This document shows positions 1 to 9,734 of a stretch of 64,000 bases of DNA, piece by piece. Location: the NCBI GenBank assembly GCA_910589415.1, contig OU342638.1, positions 7,480,014 through 7,544,013 on the forward strand, given 5' to 3'. The translations under genes were made by a program, and so were the position numbers. The stretch comes from Malachius bipustulatus (Eukaryota > Arthropoda > Insecta > Coleoptera > Melyridae). Under the pieces are notes generated by a model. That model did no database searches. It was given only the letters and a program-made list of their open reading frames with translations, and was not told where the DNA came from. Numbering within the stretch: position 1 is the first letter of the stretch; each line of letters begins with the position of its first letter.

Positions 1-2
1 TA

Positions 3-524
3 AACCCGCTAGTAGTTGTAAAGAAAAGTAATGGAGAATTACGATTATGTTTGGATGCAAGAAATATAAATAAGTACACAGTTCCGCAATATGAAGCTCC
101 GATGAATACAGAAGCTATATTTGGCAGAATAACAGAAGCAAAATGGTTCACGAAAATAGATTTAAAACACAGTTTTTGGTTAATTCCGTTAGAAGAAAAG
201 TGTAGAGATTATACTGGTTTCACCGTTGATGGGGTGTTGTATAGGTTTAAGGTAGTCCCGTTTGGTTTACAAAGTGCAAGCTCGGCGTTAGTTAGGGCAC
301 TACATAGTTTCATGGACAAACATGAGGATTTTGCGTTACATTACATAGATGATATTTTGATATACTCGAAGAATGAACCAGAACATAAGAAACACATTGA
401 AATAATATTTAAAGGATTAGATGATGCAGGATTAAAAATAAATATTGAAAAATTACAATTTTATCAAAAAGAAGTGATCTTCCTGGGATACAAATTAAAG
501 AAAAAAGGAGTTAAATGGAAATAG
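3..524 (+). CDS. pol: Ty3/gypsy-type reverse transcriptase, fragment
   Basis: An open frame enters from the left edge and runs 173 codons to a TAG at 522-524. It encodes the palm and fingers of a gypsy-type reverse transcriptase: NGELRLCLDARNIN, then KWFTKIDLKHSFW with the first metal-binding Asp, then VVPFGLQSAS, then the active-site box YIDDILIYS at 342-368. The usual N-A-P after PFGL is replaced by Q-S-A-S, a small departure from the family. RNase H and integrase, which should follow, are not readable downstream, so the element is 3' decayed or internally deleted. The start lies outside the window. A domesticated copy is unlikely because the frame stops abruptly after the RT. Confidence 0.9.
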   Translation, partial: NPLVVVKKSNGELRLCLDARNINKYTVPQYEAPMNTEAIFGRITEAKWFTKIDLKHSFWLIPLEEKCRDYTGFTVDGVLYRFKVVPFGLQSASSALVRALHSFMDKHEDFALHYIDDILIYSKNEPEHKKHIEIIFKGLDDAGLKINIEKLQFYQKEVIFLGYKLKKKGVKWK

Positions 525-1776
525 ACAAAGAAAATAGAATAAGATGATTTATAGAGAAAAAGGTTATTTATAAATTGGTATGCAGTAATTATAAATGAAC
601 ATTGAAAATTAACTTCATACAAATTTAGGGGAATTTGTTATAAAAAGCTCATTACGCTTATTTACGTAGAAATAGTTTTTTTTTCTTTCATGAAGAATAG
701 TCTTTAGCTTTAGAAAAAGTTTCTATTGGAACAGAATATTTAGATTTGTTTGGGAGAGTAGAATAGTAAATATTGTAATAATAAGGTGAAATGTCATAGA
801 ATAATTTTTGTAAAATAATTAGAATAATTAGAATAAGTTAGCTAGAGTGTATGGGGAAATGTCAAGCATAAAATTATAAAAAGTCACAATTTTGAAGAAA
901 AGAACAGCAACTCTAGTAGCAGGGAAATTGGCTGTTAGAATGGGGAAAACATAACATGTCCAAAGAGGATTTTGTGTGTTATACTCCAGAAGAGAAATGA
1001 ATTTCATAGATGTTGATTGGAAGGAAAATACAAAAATTATCCGCTGTCATAGTGAGAAATAATATGTTGTCAAGCAGATAACAATCGAATTTACATAGTT
1101 ACAAGAAAAGCTATAAATAGAAAAACAACGATTATTTGAGGAGATTCCTAAAACAGAAGTTAATCAGTGTAGACCACGAAATCATAACCAAACATCGTAA
1201 ACATCGTGAACATCGTGAACATCTAGAAAATTTTCGAACATCAAGAATTTGGAAAAGAACAGAGGCCGTAGCTGACTACAAGAAGAAACATTTAGGTTAG
1301 AAGGAGAGATTTGGTTAGCTGGTAGCTGACAACTGCAATTTGATTTGGATACAGCCGTGCAGAGATTTGGCTCGCAGGCAGCTGACAATTGCAGTTTGAT
1401 TTGGGTACAGCCGTGCAGCGATTTGGATTCTGCGATTTTGACATAGAAGATAGAAAAACGTAGCAGCGAATTGGATATATCCGTGCAGAGATCTACATTG
1501 AAATTGCTGACACGCAAACAGCAAGGCTACTAGAGTTGACTTCAAGCTTTGTTCAACAGCTGATTCCGTGGGTTATTCCTTTCGTTAGCCTACGAGGGAC
1601 TTCTGTCAAAAATTAATGACAGAAAGTCAGTGACGAAGAAGATTCATTAAGGGAACAAACTGTGAGTAATTTTAAGTTATTTTTAAGTTAGTTGTTGTAA
1701 GTGTTATTGTTTGGAAAATTTTTATTGTAATAAAACCCAAACAAATTTAAATTGAGTTTCAATAGAAGTTTATAGG
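525..1776 (+). mobile_element. Decayed 3' part of the gypsy-type element, possible LTR end
   Basis: No open frame of useful length continues the pol gene. The stretch is AT-rich to about 1180, holds a short ACATCGTGA repeat near 1195-1222, and then the 56 bp repeats listed separately. Around 1650-1750 a run of AAGTTA words leads to an AATAAA-like signal (about 1729), which could be the transcript end of an LTR. No second LTR is visible, so assignment to the same element rests only on position. Confidence 0.35.
1318..1492. repeat. Short tandem repeat, about 56 bp unit
   Basis: A unit containing AGCTGACAA, TTTGATTTGG and ACAGCCGTGCAG occurs at about 1322 and again at about 1378. A partial third copy (ATCCGTGCAGAGAT) lies near 1478. 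The short minus-strand frames here are by-products of the repeat. It may be an LTR-internal or leader repeat of the adjacent retroelement. Confidence 0.6.
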
Positions 1777-2176
1777 TTATGAAAATTTTAAAAAATTTAT
1801 AAAAAAAAAAGTACTTGAACTCACTCTGAGTAATAGAGGTCTCATACAGATTAAACTTTTATTAGTTTTTAAAAAAGAAAGGCCCCCTAAATAAATAAAT
1901 TGTTTATGGTAAGAGGGAATCAGAGAGGAAAATAAATTTTCAAAAAAGAGTAGAGAAAGCACAGTCCCTGCGAACCATAACAATATATATCGATATTTCG
2001 AATATATCGATATATCGTTGCCATCCCTAGTTAGGAGAGTTCAATTAAAAAAAGGTTAAGGTTAAGGTTAAGTCCATTAAAATTATTTTATTATTTATTT
2101 ACAAAAAACTGTGGCATTACTAACAAAAAAAAAGGGAGCATCCAAATATCAATATTTTGTCGGGCCTCCCCTGGTC

Positions 2177-3171
2177 TTATAACTGCAGTAACATGTCTTG
2201 GCATTCCCTCCACCAGGTGATGTAGAAACGGCTGGGAAGTAGCTTCCTATTCTTCCTGTAAGCTATCACCAAATCATCCAAATTATCCATATGTCCTTCC
2301 CTTTCTTGCAGGTTTTTTTTTTTCATTCTGCTCCAAACATGCTCAATCGGATTTATATCCGGAGACAAGGGTGTCAATTAATTCTTTCAATATTATGATC
2401 TTCCAAAAAATTCTAGTGACAATTATAGCGCGATGTGGTCTTGCATTGTCATTGACTAAAATTAAATCGGCACCAAAATTTTCAACATAGAGGACCACAA
2501 TATCTCTAATACACTGATCTCTATATCGTTCTTCATTTATGCTCTCCCCTCTCAGTATCACTAACTACTCTTTCCAATCATTCTTATTCCACCCCAAGCA
2601 GTCACTCCTCCACCTCCAAAAGCCACCCTGGCCTCCATGTGCTCTTCGATAAATATTTCGTTCCTTCTTCTCCACACCAACATACACCCATCCGACCTGA
2701 ACAAACAAAACCTACTTTCATCCGTAAACAAGCACCTACTACAGTCTGTTATTCCCCAGTGTTGGTGGTCTCTGGCCCATTGCAGCCGAGCAACATGGTG
2801 TTGAGGTTGCATCAAAGGGCAAGCTGGTCGTCTTCTAGCCTTAAGTCCGTCTTCATGATGTCTTCTCCTTACTGTTTGACTAGAAATATGAACTCCTGTC
2901 ACATTCATAAGGACATTATTTACTGCGCTCGCAGTTGATTTTCCATTATGTCGCCGGACAGTTCTTCGGATCAATCGATCTTGCGCTGCCGTCGTCTTCC
3001 GCCTTCTGCCTCCCCCTTTGCGGTAATTGATGTCACCAATCTGACGTCGGCGAAAGGCTTGACAGATGCATTGCCTTGTAGTGTTGAAAAATTCGGGCGA
3101 TCTGGGATACTCCATAGCCTTCGTCACATTCTGCCTACTATGACCAGTTGGTTTTCATTTAACCGTGGCAT
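2177..3171 (-). pseudogene. Tc1-like transposase (DD34E type), frameshifted
   Basis: Reading leftward from an ATG at 3169-3171, the start MPRLNENQLVIVGRM is typical of Tc1 transposases. A stop and frameshift follow at once near 3125. A long frame (3127-2561) then gives the helix-turn-helix region, a GGGRRRKTT linker and the first catalytic Asp in LFTDESRF. The next frame (2561-2343) carries VNDNARPHRA with the second Asp. After another frameshift near 2370, SPDINPIEHVW carries the catalytic Glu, and the protein ends at 2177. All three catalytic residues survive but at least three frame breaks make it non-functional. Terminal inverted repeats were not identified. The plus-strand frames over this stretch are antisense shadows. 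Confidence 0.88.
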
Positions 3172-3341
3172 TTTTAACTGTAAGCCCTCTTAAACAGAAC
3201 TGCGGATGAACGTCATGCAACGAAATCTAAGCTCAACCGACGAAATAAAACAGTTGCATCAGCCGTCAAACAACAATCAATAATAGTGACTAAATGAATA
3301 ATAGCTTATAAAGTTCACTCAGTTTGTTATATCTAGAAGCA

Positions 3342-3393
3342 ATGGAGAATGGCACGGAGGTGGATGCTTTGTACACTGATTTCTCCAAAGCAA
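3342..3393 (+). pseudogene. LINE (jockey-group) reverse-transcriptase scrap
   Basis: About 17 codons from 3342 read MENGTEVDALYTDFSKA, matching the RT motif-A region of jockey-like non-LTR elements, where D-x-x-K-A-F follows. The similarity stops abruptly in unrelated repeat sequence. It is too short to classify further. Confidence 0.55.
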
Positions 3394-3429
3394 CTATAAA
3401 CAACCCACCCGCTACTATAAAGTACCGGT

Positions 3430-4230
3430 TGGGCAACTAAGAATGGACGCCAACCATATCTCAGGAACGGTTCGTCACACAACTTTAGGGTAAAATTTTT
3501 TAGGAGGAAAGTGACCCCAAAAAATCGCTGGAAAATATTTTTGAGCTTCTATAACTACCGCTAGGGGGCGTAATAGTCCTGGTCAGTAGCCGAGCTTCAG
3601 GTCACAACTACTTGGCTAGGGGTCCAAATCAAAGTCTAACCTTAACTAAAACCCTGCAAATACATCACATCCATGCAGTTCTATGCTAGCAAAAATAGGA
3701 AAACTTCAAGAAGACTTACCTCAAACTATTAAGGGTTCCCCTTACCGAATTACGAAATCAAAACAACAAAAATGACCAGGAACTACTGCCAATATTATTA
3801 TTATGTGTCTTTTGTGGGAATTTCCTAGACAAAACTTCCTGAATGCGACACAAGAAAAATGCAATTTTTAACTCCTCAAGATGGCTACCTTCTCCTGCCT
3901 TATCAGCACAACCAACAAAAAAAAAACTTCCAGCTTATCAAAGTTCCATTCATGAAATTTTAACTTTATTGCCTTACAGGGGGATCCAAAACTCATCAAG
4001 GTGGATGAATAATTATTAAAGGAAACAATTAGACCAACATCTAGCAAATGGTGACATATTATGTACAACCTATAATATTTACAATATTTACAAATTATAA
4101 TACCTATAATAATAGAAGTCACAAAACAAATATTTATAATAATCTAATAAAATATTATTTTCAAGAAGAATAATAATAGCGTGTGATTTTTCACATGCTA
4201 TACATTAAACACACGATTGGGGTCTTTCTA
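3430..4230. other. Intergenic, decayed repeat
   Basis: At 3440-3600 the order 'cca-tatctcaggaacgg ... aaattttttagg ... ccgctagggggcg' resembles the outer part of the DD41D element inverted repeats at 19.15 and 21.85 kb, but is heavily diverged. No coding potential is seen from 3600 to 4230. Confidence 0.3.
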
Positions 4231-4239
4231 AGACGTTAT

Positions 4240-4746
4240 CTAAGTTTTTTCACTCAAGTATGACTCAATTTCGTGAAACCATTTTTTTATGTCTATTTCC
4301 GAAACATTCGAGCTAGCAGTTGTAATGTCTTCGGATGTTCTCCAGGCAATTTTAGGATGACGCCGAAGAAATGCTTTAAACCATCCTCGACAGGGAAGAT
4401 TTTCGTTAAATGGATTGGATCTGGGATCACTGTCAAGAAATCTTTTTACTGACTGTGCAACATCGGCATCCCTCCGTGGAAAGCCTTTTAAGTGACAAGT
4501 ATATATTCAATTCTCCAACAGTTGCTCCTCTTCAGTGGTTAATATTGGTTTAGGGCCATGTGTAATTTTATTAGAAAATTTCACACTTTTTCGGAACTGT
4601 AATGTTGCTCGCGGGACATTAAATTCTGTTTTTAATTAAAATTTCATTAAAATCTCTATAGCTTACTGCATATAGCTTGCTCTGGCAATATTTTCTTCAT
4701 TGTACGTTTTATTGTAAGCTTGTCCCTTCTTAGATACCTTCGGCAT
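4240..4746 (-). pseudogene. Pogo/Tigger-like (CENP-B type) DNA-binding domain, decayed
   Basis: From an ATG at 4744-4746 the minus strand reads MPKVSKKGQAYNKTYNEENI, the start of a psq-type helix-turn-helix. After two stops and a frame slip, VPRATLQFRKSV and GPKPILTTEEEQLLEN follow. Beyond a TGA (probably once TGG) come CHLKGFPRRDADVAQSVKRF and CRGWFKAFLRRHP, a CENP-B-type second helix-turn-helix with its aromatic core. The frame ends at a TAG (4240-4242). No DDE catalytic domain follows. The order psq HTH then CENPB HTH is that of pogo/Tigger/Jerky transposases. Several stops exclude function, and the fragment is invisible as a single long open frame. Confidence 0.72.
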
Positions 4747-4749
4747 ATT

Positions 4750-5225
4750 GACGTTGAAAATTCTGCAATAAATCGATATCAAAGATAAGTTACTTAAGAT
4801 TCATTAATATAGGTACCTACTTCTTAAGAGTATACTTCTTTTTGTTTAGGTGATTATTTTCACTTAAACAGTGTTTTCGATAATTTTTCTAATTTAAAGC
4901 TAAATTTCAAACACCCTGTACACACTATATTCCTAGGTACCTGGGTAACACTATTAAGAATTAAATAGATAAGAAAATAATGGTCAACCTGTGTGAGAGT
5001 AATTGGCCGATTCAATGTTATAGTTATTGGCGATCCGGCCAACAACTGTAAAAGCATATAAAATCAAATAAAGTTCAAGAAATATGAACGGAATAACCGT
5101 AAATCAAGCTAAAGTGGACCTAATTACATCCAAGAAATAAAAATTTTCCTAGTAAACGTAAGTACCTAGTAAAAAATGTTTTGAGAGACAGTTGTTGGCC
5201 ACCATACAAAAGCTGATGAATGAAA
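4750..5225. other. Intergenic, AT-rich
   Basis: No frame with recognisable protein similarity, no inverted repeat of note and no RNA-like structure was seen. Confidence 0.5.
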
Positions 5226-5782
5226 ACATGATTATTTTTTTTTAAGTTCTATCAAATACATCAAGCCCTTAGTGCATTTACAATTATTTTATACCATGCC
5301 TATACAGCAGAAACATGAAACATTAATAGAAAAGTAAACGTCGCTGCTATACCTACTCAAATAAACCATAAAAAGCAATCAATTACTATGAATTGATTTA
5401 TCATAAATTTATCATAATTTTCAATTGACTAAGTTATTGCCTTTGAGAAAATCATGATAAATTTTCACGATGTTTTCAATTTCATGTTGCAATAATTTAT
5501 TATACTTTAGAAAAGTATTTGTTTGCAGAAGTAATTCAGTTTGTTTCAAATTTCTTATTTTTTGTTTACACATTTGAAAGTGCTGTGAGAAAATACCATT
5601 GCAATGAAATATGTACCTATAGTACCTATAGGTACTCCACCGGAAGGATAGAAATAATAGAAAGTTGTGTTAGAACTCCCTAATATTATTTTAGTCAAAA
5701 ATGTTTCCTGATTTTCACGAAAACGATCGATTGAACGATTCGATTGCATACTTAATAATTAATATAGCAGAATAGTATATTG

Positions 5783-5892
5783 CGAAACAAGTGCGGAAAA
5801 GAGAAAATTTCTCACGAGTGTGAAACAATTGTGACACGAGACGAAGTCGAGTGTCACAATTCACACGAGTGTGAAATTTCTTTTCCGCACGT
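5783..5892. repeat. Long imperfect hairpin at the start of the nested insertion
   Basis: GTGCGGAAAAGAGAAAATTT pairs with AAATTTCTTTTCCGCAC. Inner arms TTGTGACACGAG and CTCGAGTGTCACAA-type words surround the centre ACGAAGT. Direct copies of CACACGAGTGTGAAA lie within the arms. Similar CGAG/CTCG hairpins close family X copies at 7514 and 61733. Confidence 0.6.
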
Positions 5893-5932
5893 GCTTCACA
5901 CAGTACTTTTCCTACGACCACAATTTAACAGA

Positions 5933-6142
5933 TTAATTATTTAACAAATTTAACACATAAATTATTTTTTCTGACAATGCTCTGCTTTTATGACCTTTTC
6001 TCCAATTTATGAAATGTTTATAAGCAGATTCGTATTTTTCTCTCGAAACTACAGGTAGCAAATTCAAAGAACACAAACCTGCTTGTTTTCTGACTTCAGG
6101 TGGTGTATTTTCTGTTTCAGATTCAGAGGAATCACAATCCAT
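5933..6142 (-). pseudogene. N-terminal fragment of a tyrosine-recombinase-like protein
   Basis: A 69-codon frame begins MDCDSSESE, an acidic serine-rich start, and continues to LPVVSREKYESAYKHFINWR and SEKIIYVLNLL. The pattern LP-x-S-x-x-x-Y-x-x-x-Y-x-x-F-x-x-W followed by SE-x-(V/I) is what I recall from the core-binding (SAM-like) N-terminus of Crypton-type and other eukaryotic tyrosine recombinases. No catalytic domain (R-H-R-Y) follows in any frame, so this is a truncated piece carried by a non-autonomous insertion. The sequence TTTCCTACGACCAC at about 5908 and its inverse at about 6690 bracket the fragment. Family assignment is from memory and moderate. Confidence 0.4.
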
Positions 6143-7513
6143 TATAATGATAGGTAACTAAAGTTTATTTTTTCAGACTACCTAGGTAAGTAGGTATTAT
6201 TTTCAATTCTACCAATGACTTTTTAATATTACTATTATATACTGTTAAATCATTGAATTCTACCGACAATATTATTATTATTTATTATTAGACTCCGTAT
6301 CTAAACTAAAAATAAGTGACGTGGAGCGTGGAGACGTGGTAGATATGCAACTTCCACACAACGCAGGCGCCTGTGCATCGTCGATTGAAGTTATTAGAGG
6401 TGTGCGAGTTTTCACGTTCGTGAATTTGATTTGAACGCTACCAATGCTGTTATTAGCGATCAACTCGTAAATTTTAATAATAATTACTGCCACAAGAGAA
6501 TAATAAGTATATTATATTTTATAGTCTTGTCGGGTTCTATGTTATCCCATTTGTGTTTATTTTATCACCTTGAAGCTTTAAATGAATAGTTATTCCATTA
6601 ACAATAAGTAACAGTTGAGTTCTCAGTTACCGCCTATCACTATTGTTTACATTAAAACTGTACGGAAACGATTTTTGGCTATGCCGTGGTCGTAGGAAAA
6701 AACATTTGAAGATGGAAGTAAATATTTTTGTGGGTTGTGAAAATTGTTTTTTCTACTCCCAATCTTTAATATGCATATTAAATATGAATCACCAGTGCTT
6801 TAATGGGTCTCATTAAGATACAAATTTTTATTAAAGCACTGGTCAAGCTATCCAATGGCAGAGGAGCATTTTTTGCAATCGAATCGGTGCCTTTTCGCTC
6901 ACAATCGGGTCGGCAAGCCAACCGAAGTCACAGAGTTGTCACACTCACGACATAAATTGCCTTGTGTTATAAGTTCTGTATTTCTGAAAAAAAATTCTGA
7001 ACGTTTATTTAATTTAGAACATAAGTAACATTCAAAGAAAATTTATCAAGATTTTATGTTACCTTAATTAATTTGATAAGTAGGTATATCGTGTAAAAGA
7101 TGGGAAGATAAAGTATTATATCATTCGTAGCGCTCCGTTAGTATTCAAAGCGGCAACGCTGCGACCCGCGTTGCGCAGGTAAAATATATCGTAATTAATG
7201 GCTGTCGATGTTATTAAAATTATTAATAATTATTAATCTCAAAATCGAAGCGTAAAATTCGGAATTCGAACTTCGCATAAAAAAATTACACAGTAGTGAG
7301 TAGTGCCCTTTAAACTTGATACTAAAACATGTCTCAGCAGAATAACCTTAGCGACGAACAGAAAATTGGGTAATATGCGTAAGCAAATAGCTATCTTAAC
7401 CTCAATGATTCGCAATTGTACACGGGTCATTGTTAAAATATATAATTTTTTAATCTTTTCTATGAAATAAAAAAGGGTCGTAGAAAAAATAGTGTATGGA
7501 ACTCGCAGATAAT

Positions 7514-7594
7514 GGCTATTAATACGCTCTTATGATGGTTAAGACACTCGCCTACGGCTCGTATCTTAACCATCATACTCGCGTATTAATAGCC
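7514..7594. repeat. 81-bp hairpin, identical to one at 61733
   Basis: Outer arms GGCTATTAATACGC and GCGTATTAATAGCC and inner arms ATGATGGTTAAGA and TCTTAACCATCAT surround a loop containing CTCGCCTACGGCTCG. The same hairpin closes the second copy of the repeat at 61733-61813. It may be a terminal structure of the element or a regulatory hairpin; the sequence alone cannot say which. Confidence 0.75.
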
Positions 7595-7879
7595 TTCATT
7601 ATAAGCTCGTTGCATAATATAATATTATGATATTTCGTAAAATCATTTCATACTAGTAGAAAGTCCCCGCGTAAGTTCAATTAAAGGAAAATTAGTTACT
7701 TTTGTTTTGTTGAACCAAATCTTAAAACCCAGGGACCCTTGTTTTTGAATTATTATCAGGCTGAGGCTCCTTTCCTCAATCTCCAACCACCTCAGAGGGG
7801 AACTTTTCCCTTTAAAATTTTCAAATGTTAATGAAATGAGCTTCAAATAGAAATTAAGTTGAATTCTCAGTCAGCTCTC

Positions 7880-8260
7880 AGCCCATACAAGGTGAGAAAT
7901 TTTTGTACTACCCATCATTGCAAGGGATCTCGTAAACGAAAACAGATATACAGGATCGGTTAATTTAGAGAAAAGTTTCACAATTTTATGCTTAATAAAA
8001 ATCAGAATCAAAGTTTATGGAAACTTCAGGTGTTGTTGAATAAACATCCTAAAAAACTGAAAAACCGAGAAAGAATTTTTTTTAATGTGATGCATTTTGG
8101 TTTACTTAATTTTTTAATACAGAATGACATAAAAAATAATATGGCGGCCATTAGAAAAACCAAGGTTGACTATGAAAACTCTGGGATCTAGTCGGCTTTG
8201 AAAATTTTTTAAATGTCAGACAGATAACTCTTGGCGACTTATGTAAGGCGACTCATCCTA
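7880..8260. mobile_element. Degenerate copy of the 14213-15190 foldback family
   Basis: The blocks GGTTAATTTAGAGAAAAG, TATGCTTAATAAAAATCAGA, ATGGCGGCCAT and GGGATCTAGTCGGCTTTGAA follow the same order as in the foldback at 14213-15190, with many substitutions. It has no coding capacity. Confidence 0.6.
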
Positions 8261-8640
8261 TACCTATTTTTAGCATTTTTCGAGGAATTAAATAATTTCG
8301 TTACTTTTTAGTCAAAAAAAACCTTACTATTTAGGAATAACGTGTTGCATCATTTGAAAAAAAAATAGGAAAAAAAATAAATAACTAGATATTTATTTTT
8401 TACTTAAAATGGTATAAGTAAATTTATGCTTACCTTTTCTTTAATTCTCAGAAGTACTCTCGTTATTCCTGAGTCCTATAATTTGTGCTCTTTATTTCTA
8501 GACACATATTTTCTGTTTTTTTTTTGTTTTTTTTTTTAATATCTTTTATGATATTATTAATGCAAATTAAAGCAAAAAAATCACAAAATAATTTTTAACA
8601 ATCTCTATTGAACAAAATTTACAATAATTATGAAATATAA
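8261..8640. other. Intergenic, very AT-rich
   Basis: Poly-T and poly-A runs only; no gene or structured element seen. Confidence 0.5.
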
Positions 8641-8706
8641 TACCTATATACAAATATACAAAAATACAAATACACAAAAATACAAATATACAAAAATACA
8701 AATTAG
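8641..8706. repeat. Short ACAAATAYACAAAAAT tandem repeat
   Basis: Four to five imperfect repeats of ATACAAAAATACAAAT, probably slippage-generated. Confidence 0.6.
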
Positions 8707-8758
8707 ATAAAGGCAAGCGGTGTGTCGCAAATAAAAGGTATGATCCTTTTTTGTTAAA

Positions 8759-8798
8759 CTCAATATATTTCGATCTTAATTTAGATCTTCATCAGGAG
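8759..8798 (-). ncRNA. Hammerhead-like ribozyme motif, candidate
   Basis: On the minus strand ACTC is followed by CTGATGA, then a stem GATCT / AGATC closed by AAATTA, then GAAA, then a short UAUAU-type helix, then U, then GAGT. The outer ACTC and GAGT can pair as stem I. This is the hammerhead order CUGAUGA, stem II, GAAA, stem III, H, stem I. One unpaired A precedes stem II and stem III is very weak, so activity is doubtful. Such motifs occur in Penelope-like retroelements, but no Penelope RT is seen here. A far better hammerhead lies at 58936. Confidence 0.35.
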
Positions 8799-8965
8799 TA
8801 CTGTAATTATAAGAAATCAATATTTAAAAAAAAAATCTTAAGATAAATACTTACAACAAAAGATCAAAATAAACTTAGCATCTTTAAAATCTTAAAAATC
8901 TTCATAAAGGTAACGTTAATAAAGTTAAAATTTTTGTGTTGTAAATTTATGCCAAAAAACCATTT

Positions 8966-9092
8966 ATATTTATAAATATCAACATAAGAATAATTTTGAT
9001 GAGAATTTGGAAATTTTTTTTTATTAAAAAAAAAATATTTTTTTTTCCAAATTCTCATCAAAATTATTCTTATGTTGATATTTATAAATATA
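8966..9092. repeat. Near-perfect hairpin with about 50 bp arms
   Basis: The left arm TATTTATAAATATCAACATA continues through AAGAATAATTTTGATGAGAA to TTTGGAAA. It is matched inversely by the right arm ending at about 9092, with a poly-T/poly-A loop. Such a structure could be a small foldback element or a recent inverted duplication. Confidence 0.8.
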
Positions 9093-9344
9093 AATATAAA
9101 TTTCATCTAACTTTCAAATAATTAAAATAACGGTGGTTTACTACATTCATAATTCAAAAATACAATATTACAATACGCTAAAACGCTAGTTATAATGAAA
9201 ATAAAAAATATAAAAATACAAAAATTTGAAATAACTACAAAATACAAATAAATAAAAAGATCATCTTATTAAATAATTAGAACACTATAACAAATAAACA
9301 GGTCTCGACGTTCTACCATGTGTAGGTCTTCTATGGAAGAAAAG

Positions 9345-9703
9345 GAATACTCAATCCATTCCCGTTTACCAGTATGTTGTACGTGTAGTTCATGTAAGTT
9401 TCGATGTACTTGTCAAATGTGGTACAAAATTTCCATTTGCAGTTTCCGCCCAGATAGCCGCTACATAATTTAAACGAACTGACTGCATAACATGCCTCCG
9501 AAGCTGTGGGTGGACATCTGCTTGAGTTTCCACACGTATATCTTATTCGATTCATTTTCTTCGTTATTGAAGTATTCCAATTGGTCGCCCATCTGTAGCA
9601 ATAATAAGGCGTCAGGACTGTGGTCACTTAATGTCGAACAGTGAGTCCAGTGAAACTTCTTTAAAGCCTTCAGGGTATTGTAATACTCCAAAACTTTTTC
9701 CAT
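9345..9703 (-). pseudogene. Unrecognised protein fragment, one frameshift
   Basis: From an ATG at 9701-9703 a frame reads MEKVLEYYNTLKALKKFHW and continues for about 75 codons. A one-base slip near 9480 moves it into a second frame that ends with ILVNGNGLSIPFLP. Together they would make roughly 118 residues. I do not recognise the family. It directly follows the 22-residue-repeat pseudogene on the same strand and might be its C-terminal part or a separate neighbour. Confidence 0.4.
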
Positions 9704-9734
9704 ATCGATTTAATTATCAATAACGTATCAAATG

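Larger units (their letters stand above)
5230..7620. repeat. Dispersed repeat family X, copy 1, carrying an insertion
   Basis: The stretches 5230-5765 and about 6735-7620 match 60380-60905 and 60985-61855 almost base for base. Shared landmarks are CATCAAGCCCTTAGTGCA, the CGATCGATTGAACGATTCG block near 5725, the CATTAAAGCACYGGTCAAGC block, and the terminal hairpin. About 0.95 kb (roughly 5770-6720) is present only here and is a nested insertion. Part of the same repeat recurs inverted at 34283-34405 and 34860-34960. No long conserved frame runs through it, so this is a non-autonomous or decayed mobile element. Its outer end with the AATTGGGCGAA motif is seen at 60060 but is missing from this copy. 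Confidence 0.7.

Noticed and set aside
1182..1545. Overlapping minus-strand frames of 111 and 76 codons
   Set aside because: Translations of the 56 bp tandem repeat.
2052..2072. Three GGTTAA units as a telomere-like repeat
   Set aside because: Only three units, and not the insect TTAGG unit.
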